From Paraprevotella sp. (lineage in GTDB: Bacteria > Bacteroidota > Bacteroidia > Bacteroidales > Bacteroidaceae): 23,768 bases of DNA. The DNA lies in the NCBI GenBank assembly GCA_017425765.1, contig JAFOXE010000114.1:1-23768 (forward strand). The letters run 5' to 3'. The notes beneath the pieces were generated by a model, which saw only the letters and a program-made list of their open reading frames with translations, did not search any database and was not told where the DNA came from. The position numbers and the translations under genes were made by a program. This document shows, in pieces, positions 6,799 to 14,966 of this stretch; within the stretch, counting starts at the first letter, position 1; the number at the start of each line of letters is the position of its first letter.

Positions 6799-7821
6799 TC
6801 ACTCAGAAATATTCAAAAGAAGGCGTGCTTCCTCGATGAGGGTGTCCTCTCCACGCAAGGCATCCTCGAGTGAAAGGGATACGTTGACGTCTGGTGCTAT
6901 GCCGAATTCGATGTGTTCCATACGAGCAGTGTACATGGGGCAGGCGGAGAAACGGATAAGCCAGCCGTTGGGCAACTCTGAGCAAAATGGAAGACCTGAG
7001 CCTCCTCCGGTTTGGTCGCCCAGAACAGTAACATTGGGGCATTCCTTCATGTTGCGGACAAACGTATTTGTGGCACTGTAGCAGCGACGATTGGTAAGTA
7101 ATACAACCTTCTTTTGCCAACGGATGCCCGTAGAGGGTTCCAAATATTCGGGTTCGGGTGTGGAGAAGTTGTTGCGCCCCGGACCGGTTTTATGTGCGGT
7201 ATAGCCCACAAGAATACGCTTATTGGTAAATCGGCGTGAGAGAATCTCGGCATTGGTGAGTTGACCTCCAGAGTTGTTACGCACGTCAACAATCAGCCCA
7301 TTGCAGGTACGAAGATAGTGCATTATCTCGTCGAGGTTTCCATTGCCGATGGCCGTGGAAAAGTCGCCACAATAGATATAACCTATGTTGTCATCTAGAA
7401 TTTTATACTTGATACCCGAGGCTATTCGGTAGTCGTTGCTTAAATATTTTCGCTGCAACTCCTCGTTGAAATTGGTGGGATAATCCTCGTACCACGACCA
7501 ATAACGCCCCACATCGTGAGGGTTGTAAAGGTTGACATGCCCGTCGCGCAACTCGGACAACATATCGCACATAACCTCAAACAATTGGTAGGAATCCATG
7601 GACGATGAAAGACGAGAGGCGTATTTGGCATACATATCGTTCCACTTGAAGTCAAGGGTTTGCTCCTTATAATCCAAGAAGCAATACTGCTCGTTGATGA
7701 TGTTCCATAGAGCATATAAATTACCGTGAGGCGAGTTGTCGTATTCGTCTTCGCGGATGCATCCGGAGCAGGATATTCCGGCCAATAACATTATATATAT
7801 ATATAAGGTATGGAGTTTCAT
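6799..7821 (-). CDS. S41 family (C-terminal-processing type) peptidase lipoprotein
   Basis: 340 residues, ATG start, lipoprotein-like leader with candidate lipidated cysteines C18 or C21 (LLAGISCSGC), placing it in the cell envelope. The S41 fold is clear: LRDGHVNL (91-98), LIVDVRNNSGG (176-186), the nucleophile region RCYSATNTFVRNM with Ser249, GDQTGGGSG (268-276) and GIAPDVNV (307-314). There is no PDZ domain. The CtpA-type catalytic Lys, normally about 25 residues after the Ser in a G-x-x-T-x-GKG context, is absent (GDQTGGGSG), so it is more like the tricorn/IRBP-like S41 branch. It is the last gene of a parC, DUF3316, S41 operon (15-bp gap to the previous gene). Substrate unknown; protein or peptide turnover in the envelope is the family expectation. 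Confidence 0.88.
   Translation of the reverse strand: MKLHTLYIYIMLLAGISCSGCIREDEYDNSPHGNLYALWNIINEQYCFLDYKEQTLDFKWNDMYAKYASRLSSSMDSYQLFEVMCDMLSELRDGHVNLYNPHDVGRYWSWYEDYPTNFNEELQRKYLSNDYRIASGIKYKILDDNIGYIYCGDFSTAIGNGNLDEIMHYLRTCNGLIVDVRNNSGGQLTNAEILSRRFTNKRILVGYTAHKTGPGRNNFSTPEPEYLEPSTGIRWQKKVVLLTNRRCYSATNTFVRNMKECPNVTVLGDQTGGGSGLPFCSELPNGWLIRFSACPMYTARMEHIEFGIAPDVNVSLSLEDALRGEDTLIEEARLLLNISE
7792..7805. repeat. (TA)7 dinucleotide repeat inside the S41 signal sequence
   Basis: Seven TA units lie within codons 6-10 of the S41 gene (Tyr-Ile-Tyr-Ile). Loss or gain of one unit would shift the frame at the start of the protein. Confidence 0.85.
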
Positions 7822-7836
7822 GAAGAAGGGGGCGTG

Positions 7837-8691
7837 TTATAGTATAAATCGGTTGGGATTTTTCTCTTTATGTTTATGGAAGGAGAAGTGCTTGACGTAG
7901 CCGATGAGAAACGAATGATTGTAGACGTGACTCTTTAAGTGATTTACCTTACTTTGACGTATGTCGTAGTTATAGCCCACGCGGAATATATAGCCACCTA
8001 TAGGGAAATCAAGGGTGAACAGCCCACGAAACGAAGGTGCATTGCCCATGTGAGTAAAACAAATGTTGTGATCGTAGTTGCCTTTACTGAAGATTTCGTA
8101 ATAGGACTGACCGTAGTTGGGTGAGAATATGGCACCCATGAAAGGGAAATCAGTTTGTGCTCTAAAGGTGAGCGAATGGCGGCCTAAGTGGAATTTGTAG
8201 ATGGCTGCTACGGATGCAGCCGACTCTATGCGTGCTCGAGCTTGAGCAGGATTATTTCCGTTGCGCATATTGTATAAAAATCCGATATCACCGCCAAATT
8301 GTAATCCGGCCATGAGGCGCCACTGTGCAGAGGGTGTCCAATGATAATGCCAACCGGCATGATAACCGATGCTTCCGCCCAATTCGTTGCCGTCGTCTTC
8401 AGGGCCTGTTGCACATCCCACGTAGCCGTCGAACAGGCCTTGATAGCTGATGCGACCTTGCGCCATGCGGGTCATACGCAGTGATTCGCGAAGGAATGAA
8501 ATTTGTGCTCCGGTGTACTCAAACGGAGATAAATAGCTTTCCAATTGGTTGGTGCTGCCGAGGCCGAACATTGTGGAATGAACGGTGTATCGATTGGCCG
8601 CCACGGTATCGGTCACTTCTTGAGCCTTCGCACTAATCGGTAGGACGAAGGTGGTTAAAGTGAATACAACAGCGTGGAGGATTTTTTTCAT
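7837..8691 (-). CDS. DUF3316-like predicted outer-membrane beta-barrel protein
   Basis: 284 residues with a signal peptide (about 1-23, ending SAKAQ) and alternating polar/hydrophobic, aromatic-rich stretches typical of a small outer-membrane barrel, for example GSIGYHAGWHYHW, WRLMAGLQFGGDIGFLY, SLTFRAQTDFPFMGAIF and GYIFRVGYNYDIRQS. The N-terminal block (YTVHSTMFGLGSTNQLESYLSPFEYTGAQISFLRESLRM) resembles the conserved start of DUF3316 proteins of Bacteroidales. The gene begins 5 bp after the parC stop and ends 15 bp before the S41 start, so the three form one transcription unit. No function is known for the family. The C-terminus (HKHKEKNPNRFIL) is basic and does not show a classic final aromatic beta-signal. 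Family assignment is from memory of the pattern. Confidence 0.7.
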   Translation of the reverse strand: MKKILHAVVFTLTTFVLPISAKAQEVTDTVAANRYTVHSTMFGLGSTNQLESYLSPFEYTGAQISFLRESLRMTRMAQGRISYQGLFDGYVGCATGPEDDGNELGGSIGYHAGWHYHWTPSAQWRLMAGLQFGGDIGFLYNMRNGNNPAQARARIESAASVAAIYKFHLGRHSLTFRAQTDFPFMGAIFSPNYGQSYYEIFSKGNYDHNICFTHMGNAPSFRGLFTLDFPIGGYIFRVGYNYDIRQSKVNHLKSHVYNHSFLIGYVKHFSFHKHKEKNPNRFIL

Positions 8692-8696
8692 CTTGT

Positions 8697-11339
8697 TTAG
8701 TCGTTAGAGAAAAGATGCATTTGTCCGGTCAACTCGTCCAACACATCCTGCTGACTTTTACCTGCATCCGGATCGAGGTCTTCCACTTCGGTTGTTTCTT
8801 CGCCGGCCTCTTCGGTGGCAGGTTCAGGGAAACGGAGCGGCTCAAGCTCTTGTACCTCTTGTAAGGTGAAGGTGGTAAGACGTTTTCCTTTCGCCTTGAA
8901 ACTCTTAAGTCCGATGAACGATTCAGCATCAACTTCTTGTGGATCGCGGAAGGCATCGTTGCCACCAAATGAGATTTGCAGACGTGGATAGGCGGTATCT
9001 GTAAGTAGGATGAGTTGATTGTCCTTGTTTTCGCCCATGAAGTTCTGGTGCTTGGTGGTGGCTTCAAAGCAGAAACGTTTGATGTAAGGAAGACCTTGTT
9101 GTTCCGCATCGTAGAGTACAGCACACCACATCTTGGCAGGATCGTATTTCTCGATGCGCAAAATATTCTGGTCGTAATGGTTATTTACATCAAAGTCGGT
9201 TGTATAGAATTCACCATTTTGCAGTACGACCAAAATGAGTTCGTTGCTGAGGAATTCGCCCAAATATTCGCCACGTTCATCGTAATTGATGCGGTTTACA
9301 TCGTGGTCGAACCATACTTTTCGACCTCCTAGTGTTGAACCACCTTTTGCTTTCAGACCGATACGATGAATCTCGTTCTTCGACAGGAGGTTGCCCATAC
9401 TTTGCCGTCCCTTGATGGCGATTTCACTAAAGTCTTTGTCGAAGAATATCTTCTTAACTTTCGGATTGGGGCGAAGGGTTACTTTGATAACTTCGGCTTC
9501 GCCATTCGGGTTAGAGGTAAAGTAAACCACACGTGAGCCAGGTTTGCCTTGGGTAAGGTCGTATTCACGGTCGCGGGTGACGGAGGTAACGTTGAAGCGC
9601 TTCATGTAGTAGAAACCGCCCTTGCCATCTCGATACACAACGTTGTAGATGGTACGCTTATCACTTTTCTTGAACACTGCCACGTGAATTACCTCGGCAC
9701 GTTTCTTTTCGCGTCGGCTCTTTTCGGTTTCACCCACAAACACTTTTTCGCTGTTGCGGATTACTTTATATGTTCCATCCTTGTAGAAGATGATGATGTC
9801 GTCGATGTCCGAGCAGTTGGTGATGAATTCATCTTTCTTAAGCGATGTTCCGATGAAACCTTCCTCACGGTTGATGTACAATTTCTCGTTCGCCTCCACC
9901 ACTTTTGCTGCTTCGATGGTGTCGAAGTTACGCAGTTCTGTGCGGCGAGGATGCAGACTTCCATATCGTTCCTTAAGCATGCGGAACCAATTGCAGGTGA
10001 CGTCTGTCATGTGTGCAAGGTCGCGGTCGATGGCAGCGACCTCTTCCTTCATGCGGGCAATGGCCTCGTCGGCTTTCTCTTTGTTGAACTTGAGGATGCG
10101 TGCCATTTTAATCTCCATCAAACGCAAGATATCCTCTTTGGTTACTTCGCGAATCAAGCTGGGATAGAATGGGGTCAAGCGTTCGTCGATGTGTTCGCAG
10201 GCCTTGTCCATATTGGCGGCTTGCTCAAATTGACGATCCTTATAAATACGTTCTTCGATGAATATCTTTTCAAGTGAAGCAAAGTGCAACGCCTCTTGTA
10301 GTTCGCCCTTACGAATGAGTAACTCTTGTCGCAACAAGTCCATGGTGTTGTCTACCGAGCGTTTCAGTACCTCGCTTACGGTGAGGAAACATGGCTTTTG
10401 ATTATCGATTACACAACAATTGGGCGAGATGCTGGTTTCGCAATCCGTAAAGGCATATAGCGCATCCAACGTCTTGTCGGAACTTACACCCGGTGTTAGG
10501 TGTACCAATATTTCCACTTCGGCAGCTGTGTTGTCCTCCACCTTACGTACCTTTATCTTGCCTTTTTCAATGGCTTTGAGGATGGAGTCGATTAAGGTAG
10601 ATGTTGTTTTTCCATAAGGGATTTCGGTGATGGCCAAAGTTTTGTTGTCCACCTTATTGATTTTGGCTCTTACACGCACCGAACCGCCACGACCGCCATC
10701 GTTGTATCGGCTCACGTCGATGCTGCCACCGGTGAGGAAGTCGGGATAAAGTTGAAAGGGTTCGTTGTGCAGATAGTTGATGGCTGCATCACAGATCTCA
10801 TTTAGGTTGTGTGGAAGAATCTTAGACGACAAACCTACGGCAATACCTTCTACTCCCTGCGCCAGCAAGAGTGGGAATTTAACGGGTAACGTAATAGGCT
10901 CTTTGTTTCGTCCATCGTATGACAACTTCCAATCGGTGGTTTTCGGGTTGAAAACCACGTCGAGCGCAAATTTAGATAGTCGTGCCTCGATGTAACGCGG
11001 AGCAGCTGCCGAGTCGCCGGTGAGGATGTTACCCCAGTTTCCTTGACAGTCGATAAGTAATTCCTTTTGACCAAGTTGTACCAAGGCATCGCCGATGGAT
11101 GCATCACCATGCGGGTGAAATTGCATGGTATGACCAACAATATTGGCCACCTTGTTATATCGACCATCATCCATCCGCTTCATGGAATGTAAGATGCGAC
11201 GTTGTACCGGCTTAAATCCATCGTTGATATGGGGCACGGCACGTTCCAATATTACATACGAAGCGTAGTCTAGAAACCAGTTTTGGTACATACCACTCAA
11301 GTGATGAGTAGTACTGTCGCTCTTGTGTTCTTCACTCAT
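8697..11339 (-). CDS. parC: DNA topoisomerase IV subunit A
   Basis: 880 residues. Type IIA topoisomerase A subunit, the DNA cleavage/religation half that works with ParE to decatenate daughter chromosomes. The winged-helix active-site region is complete: GFKPVQRRILHSM (41-53), HPHGD (75-79), GNWGNILTGDSAAAPRYIEARL with catalytic Arg115-Tyr116. The tower and coiled-coil region is followed by a beta-pinwheel domain with KKIFFDKDFSEIAIKGRQSMGNLLSK; no GyrA-box (QRRGGKG) is seen, which argues for ParC over GyrA. The tail (about 840-880) is acidic. At the site equivalent to the quinolone-determining Ser of GyrA the residue is Ala80, followed by Ser81 (HPHGDASIGDAL). No parE lies in the window. The gene heads an operon with a DUF3316-like protein and an S41 peptidase and diverges from glyS. 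Confidence 0.95.
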   Translation of the reverse strand: MSEEHKSDSTTHHLSGMYQNWFLDYASYVILERAVPHINDGFKPVQRRILHSMKRMDDGRYNKVANIVGHTMQFHPHGDASIGDALVQLGQKELLIDCQGNWGNILTGDSAAAPRYIEARLSKFALDVVFNPKTTDWKLSYDGRNKEPITLPVKFPLLLAQGVEGIAVGLSSKILPHNLNEICDAAINYLHNEPFQLYPDFLTGGSIDVSRYNDGGRGGSVRVRAKINKVDNKTLAITEIPYGKTTSTLIDSILKAIEKGKIKVRKVEDNTAAEVEILVHLTPGVSSDKTLDALYAFTDCETSISPNCCVIDNQKPCFLTVSEVLKRSVDNTMDLLRQELLIRKGELQEALHFASLEKIFIEERIYKDRQFEQAANMDKACEHIDERLTPFYPSLIREVTKEDILRLMEIKMARILKFNKEKADEAIARMKEEVAAIDRDLAHMTDVTCNWFRMLKERYGSLHPRRTELRNFDTIEAAKVVEANEKLYINREEGFIGTSLKKDEFITNCSDIDDIIIFYKDGTYKVIRNSEKVFVGETEKSRREKKRAEVIHVAVFKKSDKRTIYNVVYRDGKGGFYYMKRFNVTSVTRDREYDLTQGKPGSRVVYFTSNPNGEAEVIKVTLRPNPKVKKIFFDKDFSEIAIKGRQSMGNLLSKNEIHRIGLKAKGGSTLGGRKVWFDHDVNRINYDERGEYLGEFLSNELILVVLQNGEFYTTDFDVNNHYDQNILRIEKYDPAKMWCAVLYDAEQQGLPYIKRFCFEATTKHQNFMGENKDNQLILLTDTAYPRLQISFGGNDAFRDPQEVDAESFIGLKSFKAKGKRLTTFTLQEVQELEPLRFPEPATEEAGEETTEVEDLDPDAGKSQQDVLDELTGQMHLFSND

Positions 11340-11378
11340 TTTCGTTATACCTTTCTTATATTGCGCTCTATTTTAACG

Positions 11379-11386
11379 CAAAAATA
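11379..11386 (-). promoter_or_regulatory. -7 promoter element of the parC operon
   Basis: TATTTTTG on the minus strand matches TAnnTTTG and lies 40 bp upstream of the parC ATG. No distinct TTG -33 element is seen at the usual distance. Confidence 0.45.
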
Positions 11387-11410
11387 GGAAATAATGTGGA
11401 AAAAAATGCT

Positions 11411-11418
11411 TTACTTTG
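11411..11418 (+). promoter_or_regulatory. -7-like promoter element of glyS
   Basis: TTACTTTG followed by C, one base off TAnnTTTG, 33 bp before the ATG at 11452. A transcript from here would start inside any longer reading from the TTG at 11416, supporting the downstream ATG as the true start. No -33 element is obvious. Confidence 0.45.
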
Positions 11419-11451
11419 CAGAAGTTTTACCAAAAATACGAAATAACTTTT

Positions 11452-12993
11452 ATGGCACAAGAAGATGTTTTTAAGAAGATAGTGTCGCATTGCAAGGAAT
11501 ACGGCTTCGTGTTCCCCTCAAGTGATATATATGACGGATTGGGCGCAGTGTACGACTACGGTCAAAATGGTGTAGAATTGAAAAATAACATCAAGCAATA
11601 TTGGTGGCAGAGCATGGTGCTTTTGCACGAGAATATTGTAGGTATCGACGCCGCCATCTTTATGCATCCCACCACATGGAAAGCAAGTGGTCACGTAGAT
11701 GCATTCAACGACCCTTTGATTGATAACCGCGATAGTAAGAAACGTTATCGTGCAGACGTGTTGATTGAGGACCAAATCGGAAAGTACGAAGAAAAGATTA
11801 ACAAAGAAGTTGCTAAGGCGGCTAAGCGTTTTGGAGAATCTTTCGACGAAGCACAATTCCGTTCAACCAACGGCAGAGTGTTGGAGATTCAGGGTAAGAT
11901 AGATGCTCTTCATCAACGTTATAGCGATGCAATGAATGCCGGCGACTTGAATGAGCTGAAACAAATTATTCTTGACGAAGAAATTGTTTGTCCGATTAGT
12001 GGTACACACAACTGGACTGACGTTCGTCAATTCAATCTAATGTTCAAGACCGAGGTAGGTTCAACTGCCGAGGGTACTTCTACCATCTATTTGCGCCCAG
12101 AAACTGCACAAGGTATCTTTGTGAACTATTTGAACGTGCAAAAGACCGGTCGCATGAAACTTCCATTTGGTATAGCTCAAATCGGTAAGGCCTTCCGCAA
12201 CGAAATTGTGGCTCGTCAATTCATCTTCCGTATGCGTGAGTTTGAACAAATGGAGATGCAGTTCTTCGTGAAACCCGGTACTGAATTGGATTGGTTTGAA
12301 ACTTGGAAACAGACTCGTATGAATTGGCATCAAGCTCTTGGCTTTGGCGCCGAAAACTATCGTTTCCACGATCACGAAAAGTTGGCACACTATGCTAATG
12401 CTGCCAGTGACGTGGAATTCAAGATGCCATTCGGTTTCAAAGAGGTTGAGGGTATTCATAGTAGAACCAATTTCGACTTGAGTCAACATGCAAAATACTG
12501 CGGCAAGAAGATTGAATACTTCGACCCCGAAACCAACGAAAGCTACGTTCCTTACGTAATCGAAACATCTATTGGTGTTGACCGAATGTTCTTGTCGATT
12601 ATGTGTCATAGCTATTGCGAAGAGGCATTGGAAAACGGCGAAAGTCGTGTGGTATTGAAACTGCCTGCAGCTTTGGCGCCCGTGAAATTAGCCGTTATGC
12701 CTTTGGTTAAGAAGGACGGACTTCCGGAAAAGGCTCACGAAATCATCAACAGTTTGCGTTTCCACTTCAATTGCAAGTACGACGAGAAGGACTCTATCGG
12801 TAAGCGTTACCGTCGTCAAGATGCTGTGGGAACTCCGTTCTGCGTAACCGTAGACTACGATACATTGCAAGACGGAACTGTTACTTTACGTCACCGCGAC
12901 ACCATGGAGCAAAAACGTGTTGCTATCAGCGATTTGCGCGGTCTGATTGAAGATGAAGTGAGCATTACTTCTTTGTTGAAAAAGATTATGTAA
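11452..12993 (+). CDS. glyS: Glycyl-tRNA synthetase (homodimeric class II type)
   Basis: 513 residues from the ATG at 11452 (MAQEDVFKKIV). The frame is open back to a TTG at 11416, but those 12 codons overlap the promoter element and add non-conserved sequence, so the ATG is preferred. The enzyme charges tRNA-Gly with glycine using ATP. It is the single-chain, eukaryote/archaea-like alpha2 form, not the alpha2beta2 form. Visible elements are IYDGLGAVYDYGQNG (26-40), YLRPETAQGIF (213-223), motif 2 FRNEI...RMREFEQMEMQFF (248-272), motif 3 GVDRMFL (375-381) and a C-terminal anticodon-binding domain (about 405-510; VKLAVMPLVKKDG, GKRYRRQDAVGTPFCVTVD). The length is normal for the Bacteroidales enzyme. 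An FKBP lipoprotein gene follows after 25 bp, probably co-transcribed. Confidence 0.97.
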   Translation: MAQEDVFKKIVSHCKEYGFVFPSSDIYDGLGAVYDYGQNGVELKNNIKQYWWQSMVLLHENIVGIDAAIFMHPTTWKASGHVDAFNDPLIDNRDSKKRYRADVLIEDQIGKYEEKINKEVAKAAKRFGESFDEAQFRSTNGRVLEIQGKIDALHQRYSDAMNAGDLNELKQIILDEEIVCPISGTHNWTDVRQFNLMFKTEVGSTAEGTSTIYLRPETAQGIFVNYLNVQKTGRMKLPFGIAQIGKAFRNEIVARQFIFRMREFEQMEMQFFVKPGTELDWFETWKQTRMNWHQALGFGAENYRFHDHEKLAHYANAASDVEFKMPFGFKEVEGIHSRTNFDLSQHAKYCGKKIEYFDPETNESYVPYVIETSIGVDRMFLSIMCHSYCEEALENGESRVVLKLPAALAPVKLAVMPLVKKDGLPEKAHEIINSLRFHFNCKYDEKDSIGKRYRRQDAVGTPFCVTVDYDTLQDGTVTLRHRDTMEQKRVAISDLRGLIEDEVSITSLLKKIM

Positions 12994-13018
12994 GGCAATA
13001 AATAAGGTTGAGAACACT

Positions 13019-13660
13019 ATGAAAAATAGCTTGTGGTATCTGCTGTTGTTAGTTTCTTTCATGGGACTGTTTGCCTCGTGTAGTAAGGATGATGAGGCTG
13101 CCTCTGCTGAGGCAACATGGGCAACGCGGAATGCGGCATGGTTTGCTCTTGCTGTGGATTCTGCACGTACCCAAATAGCAGAGGCCAAGGCAGAGTGGGG
13201 TGATGATTGGCAAGCGCATTGCCAATGGCGTATGTATAAGAGTTTACGCAAAACTCCCGATATGAGGGGCGCCGTGATGGACTCTATTTGTGTACATATC
13301 CTTGAACGTGGAACAGGTACAACCTCACCTCGTTCTACGGATAGTGTCCGTGTGCATTTCAAAGGTTGGCTCATACCATCGGCTAATGGTACCCGCACTG
13401 CTTTCACTCAGACGTACTATGGTGATTTCAATCCCGAGGTGGCAGCTCCGCAGTTGATGAGCGTGTCGTCTACCATTGCCGGTTTCTCTACTGCGTTGCA
13501 ATATATGCATGTGGGTGATAACTGGTTGGTGTACATTCCTTATACTGCAGCCTATGGTACGACGGGAAATGGAGCTATTCCGGGGTTCTCCACCTTGACA
13601 TTCCACTTAAACCTTGCTGCTATTTATAAGCCGGGTTCAGGCATTCCTGATTGGAAGTAG
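13019..13660 (+). CDS. FKBP-type peptidyl-prolyl cis-trans isomerase lipoprotein
   Basis: 213 residues with a clear lipobox (LFAS-C21, followed by SKDDE), so it is a lipoprotein exposed to the periplasm or outer surface. Residues about 85-203 form an FKBP domain: DSVRVHFKGWLI (108-119), GFSTALQYMHVGDNWLVYIPYTAAYGT with the M-x-x-G-D-x-W core (163-169), and the closing AIPGFSTLTFHLNL (186-199). FKBPs catalyse prolyl isomerisation during folding of exported proteins. The usual Trp of the VI-x-GW pocket motif is Phe155-like (AGFSTAL), a tolerated change. It lies 25 bp after glyS, a common arrangement in this order, and ends before a strong terminator. Confidence 0.9.
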   Translation: MKNSLWYLLLLVSFMGLFASCSKDDEAASAEATWATRNAAWFALAVDSARTQIAEAKAEWGDDWQAHCQWRMYKSLRKTPDMRGAVMDSICVHILERGTGTTSPRSTDSVRVHFKGWLIPSANGTRTAFTQTYYGDFNPEVAAPQLMSVSSTIAGFSTALQYMHVGDNWLVYIPYTAAYGTTGNGAIPGFSTLTFHLNLAAIYKPGSGIPDWK

Positions 13661-13677
13661 AACTTTATAAAAACACA

Positions 13678-13705
13678 CGTACGCCTTGATGCAACGAGGC
13701 GTACG
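13678..13705. repeat. Perfect 9-bp hairpin between the FKBP stop and its terminator
   Basis: Arms CGTACGCCT (13678-13686) and AGGCGTACG (13697-13705) with a 10-nt loop, starting 17 nt after the FKBP stop. There is no T run after it on either strand, so it is not itself a classic terminator; it may stabilise the mRNA 3' end. Confidence 0.7.
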
Positions 13706-13714
13706 CGAAAACTT

Positions 13715-13760
13715 AAGAAGACGCTCGTGTGGCATAGCCTCACATGAGCGTCTTCTTTTT
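13715..13760 (+). terminator. Intrinsic terminator of the glyS-FKBP operon
   Basis: Arms 13717-13731 and 13741-13755 pair over 15 bp with a single G-T wobble and a 9-nt loop, extended by AA/TT, then T5 (13756-13760). The stem contains the CTCGTGT motif seen on both sides of the lyase gene. Confidence 0.9.
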
Positions 13761-13776
13761 GTGAGATGCGCAAATA

Positions 13777-13814
13777 AAAATAGCGATGTGAGCATGTTGC
13801 CACATCGCTATTTT
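13777..13814 (-). terminator. Intrinsic terminator of asd (possibly bidirectional)
   Basis: A perfect 14-bp stem (13777-13790 and 13801-13814) with a 10-nt loop, flanked by A-rich and T-rich ends, 22 bp beyond the asd stop. On the minus strand the stem ends in TTTTTATTTG; on the plus strand in TTTTGTTTTA, so it may stop transcription both ways. Confidence 0.88.
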
Positions 13815-13835
13815 GTTTTATGTAAAGGTATATGA

Positions 13836-14846
13836 TTACTTTACATTACCTACACGGATAAGATATTCTGCAATTTGCACGGCGTTAAGGGCTGCACCCT
13901 TCTTGATTTGGTCGCCTACAATCCAGAATGTCAAACCGTTCTCGTTCGCAAGGTCCTTACGCACACGACCTACGTAGATGTCGTCGGTGCCGGCAAGGAA
14001 CAAAGGCATTGGGTATACCTTGTTTGCAGGGTCGTCCATCAACTTCACTCCTTCAGCTTCGCTAAATGCTTTTTGAGCCTGCTCTACACTGATAGGTTGC
14101 TCGGTTTCTACCCAGATGGCTTCTGAGTGTGAACGAAGAGAAGGTACACGAACACACATAGCCGAGCACTTCATTTCGCTGTGCATGATCTTTTGTGTTT
14201 CGTTAAACATCTTCATCTCCTCCTTAGTGTATCCATTATCTTGGAATACGTCGATTTGCGGGATTACGTTGTAGGCTAGTTGATAAGCAAACTTCTCAAC
14301 GGTGGCCGGTTTTCCGTCCAACACTTCGCGATACTGTTGCTCCAATTCCTGCATAGCAGCAGCACCGGCTCCACTCGCAGCTTGATAGCTGGCTACGTGA
14401 ATGCGGTTAATGGGGCTGATGTTTTGAATGGCTTGCAAGGCAACTACCATCATGATAGTGGTACAGTTGGGGTTGGCAATGATTCCGCGTGGGCGCTCCA
14501 AGGCATCGGCGGCATTGCACTCAGGTACTACCAATGGAACATCCTTGTCCATACGGAATGCACTTGAGTTGTCAATCATCACAGCTCCATACTTAGTAAT
14601 ATCCTCGGCATACTCCTTGGATGTGCCTGCACCGGCTGAAGTGAATGCAATATCAATATCCTTAAAATCATCGTTATGTTGCAACAATTTCACTTCAATC
14701 TCTTTACCTCTGAAAGTGTACTTACGTCCGGCACTACGTTCTGAACCGAACAATACAAGTTCGTCCAGAGGAAAGTTACGTTCTTCGAGCACGCGCAAAA
14801 ATTCTTGTCCTACTGCTCCGCTCGCACCAACAATGGCTACTTTCAT
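13836..14846 (-). CDS. asd: Aspartate-semialdehyde dehydrogenase
   Basis: 336 residues, cytoplasmic. It reduces aspartyl phosphate to aspartate semialdehyde with NADPH, the branch point to lysine/diaminopimelate, threonine and methionine. Visible features: the nucleotide-binding loop [10 protein letters not shown] (7-16), SERSAGR (35-41), the catalytic-cysteine motif NPNC (Cys128), SYQAASGAG (153-161), and the second active-site motif [11 protein letters not shown] with His240 (the usual VGHS Gly is Ser here, as in some Bacteroidota relatives). The length matches the family. It is transcribed alone, convergent with the FKBP gene, and divergent from the antiporter gene. Confidence 0.97.
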   Translation of the reverse strand: MKVAIVGASGAVGQEFLRVLEERNFPLDELVLFGSERSAGRKYTFRGKEIEVKLLQHNDDFKDIDIAFTSAGAGTSKEYAEDITKYGAVMIDNSSAFRMDKDVPLVVPECNAADALERPRGIIANPNCTTIMMVVALQAIQNISPINRIHVASYQAASGAGAAAMQELEQQYREVLDGKPATVEKFAYQLAYNVIPQIDVFQDNGYTKEEMKMFNETQKIMHSEMKCSAMCVRVPSLRSHSEAIWVETEQPISVEQAQKAFSEAEGVKLMDDPANKVYPMPLFLAGTDDIYVGRVRKDLANENGLTFWIVGDQIKKGAALNAVQIAEYLIRVGNVK

Positions 14847-14884
14847 ACTTCTTTTAATTTAGGTTTATCAGATAAATCAAGGTG

Positions 14885-14892
14885 CAAAAGTA
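14885..14892 (-). promoter_or_regulatory. -7 promoter element of asd
   Basis: TACTTTTG on the minus strand matches TAnnTTTG exactly, 38 bp from the asd ATG. The nearest upstream TTG (14909-14907) is only 14 bp away, shorter than the usual 19-21 bp spacing. Confidence 0.6.
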
Positions 14893-14935
14893 TACAATTT
14901 ATCGAACAATTCGTTATGAAATGGAGTTTTTTTTG

Positions 14936-14943
14936 TTTCTTTG
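14936..14943 (+). promoter_or_regulatory. Weak -7-like element before the antiporter operon
   Basis: TTTCTTTG, one base off the TAnnTTTG consensus, 23 bp before the ATG of the antiporter gene. No -33 element is seen. It is the best candidate in the 120-bp divergent gap with asd. Confidence 0.35.
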
Positions 14944-14966
14944 TAAACTAAACATTTTTTCTGAAT

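Noticed and set aside
9549..10277. 242-codon plus-strand open frame opposite parC
   Set aside because: Entirely within parC, whose conserved protein sequence explains the DNA; the antisense product shows no family features.
8697..11339. Identification as gyrA
   Set aside because: No GyrA-box (QRRGGKG) in the C-terminal domain, and the HPHGDASIGDALVQLGQ motif fits Bacteroidota ParC better.
11416..11451. Upstream TTG start for glyS adding 12 residues
   Set aside because: The TTG overlaps the -7-like element and the extension is not typical of the family; ATG at 11452 fits known GlyRS N-termini.
13678..13705. Hairpin as the FKBP terminator
   Set aside because: No T run follows on either strand; the next hairpin (13715-13760) has both stem and T tail.
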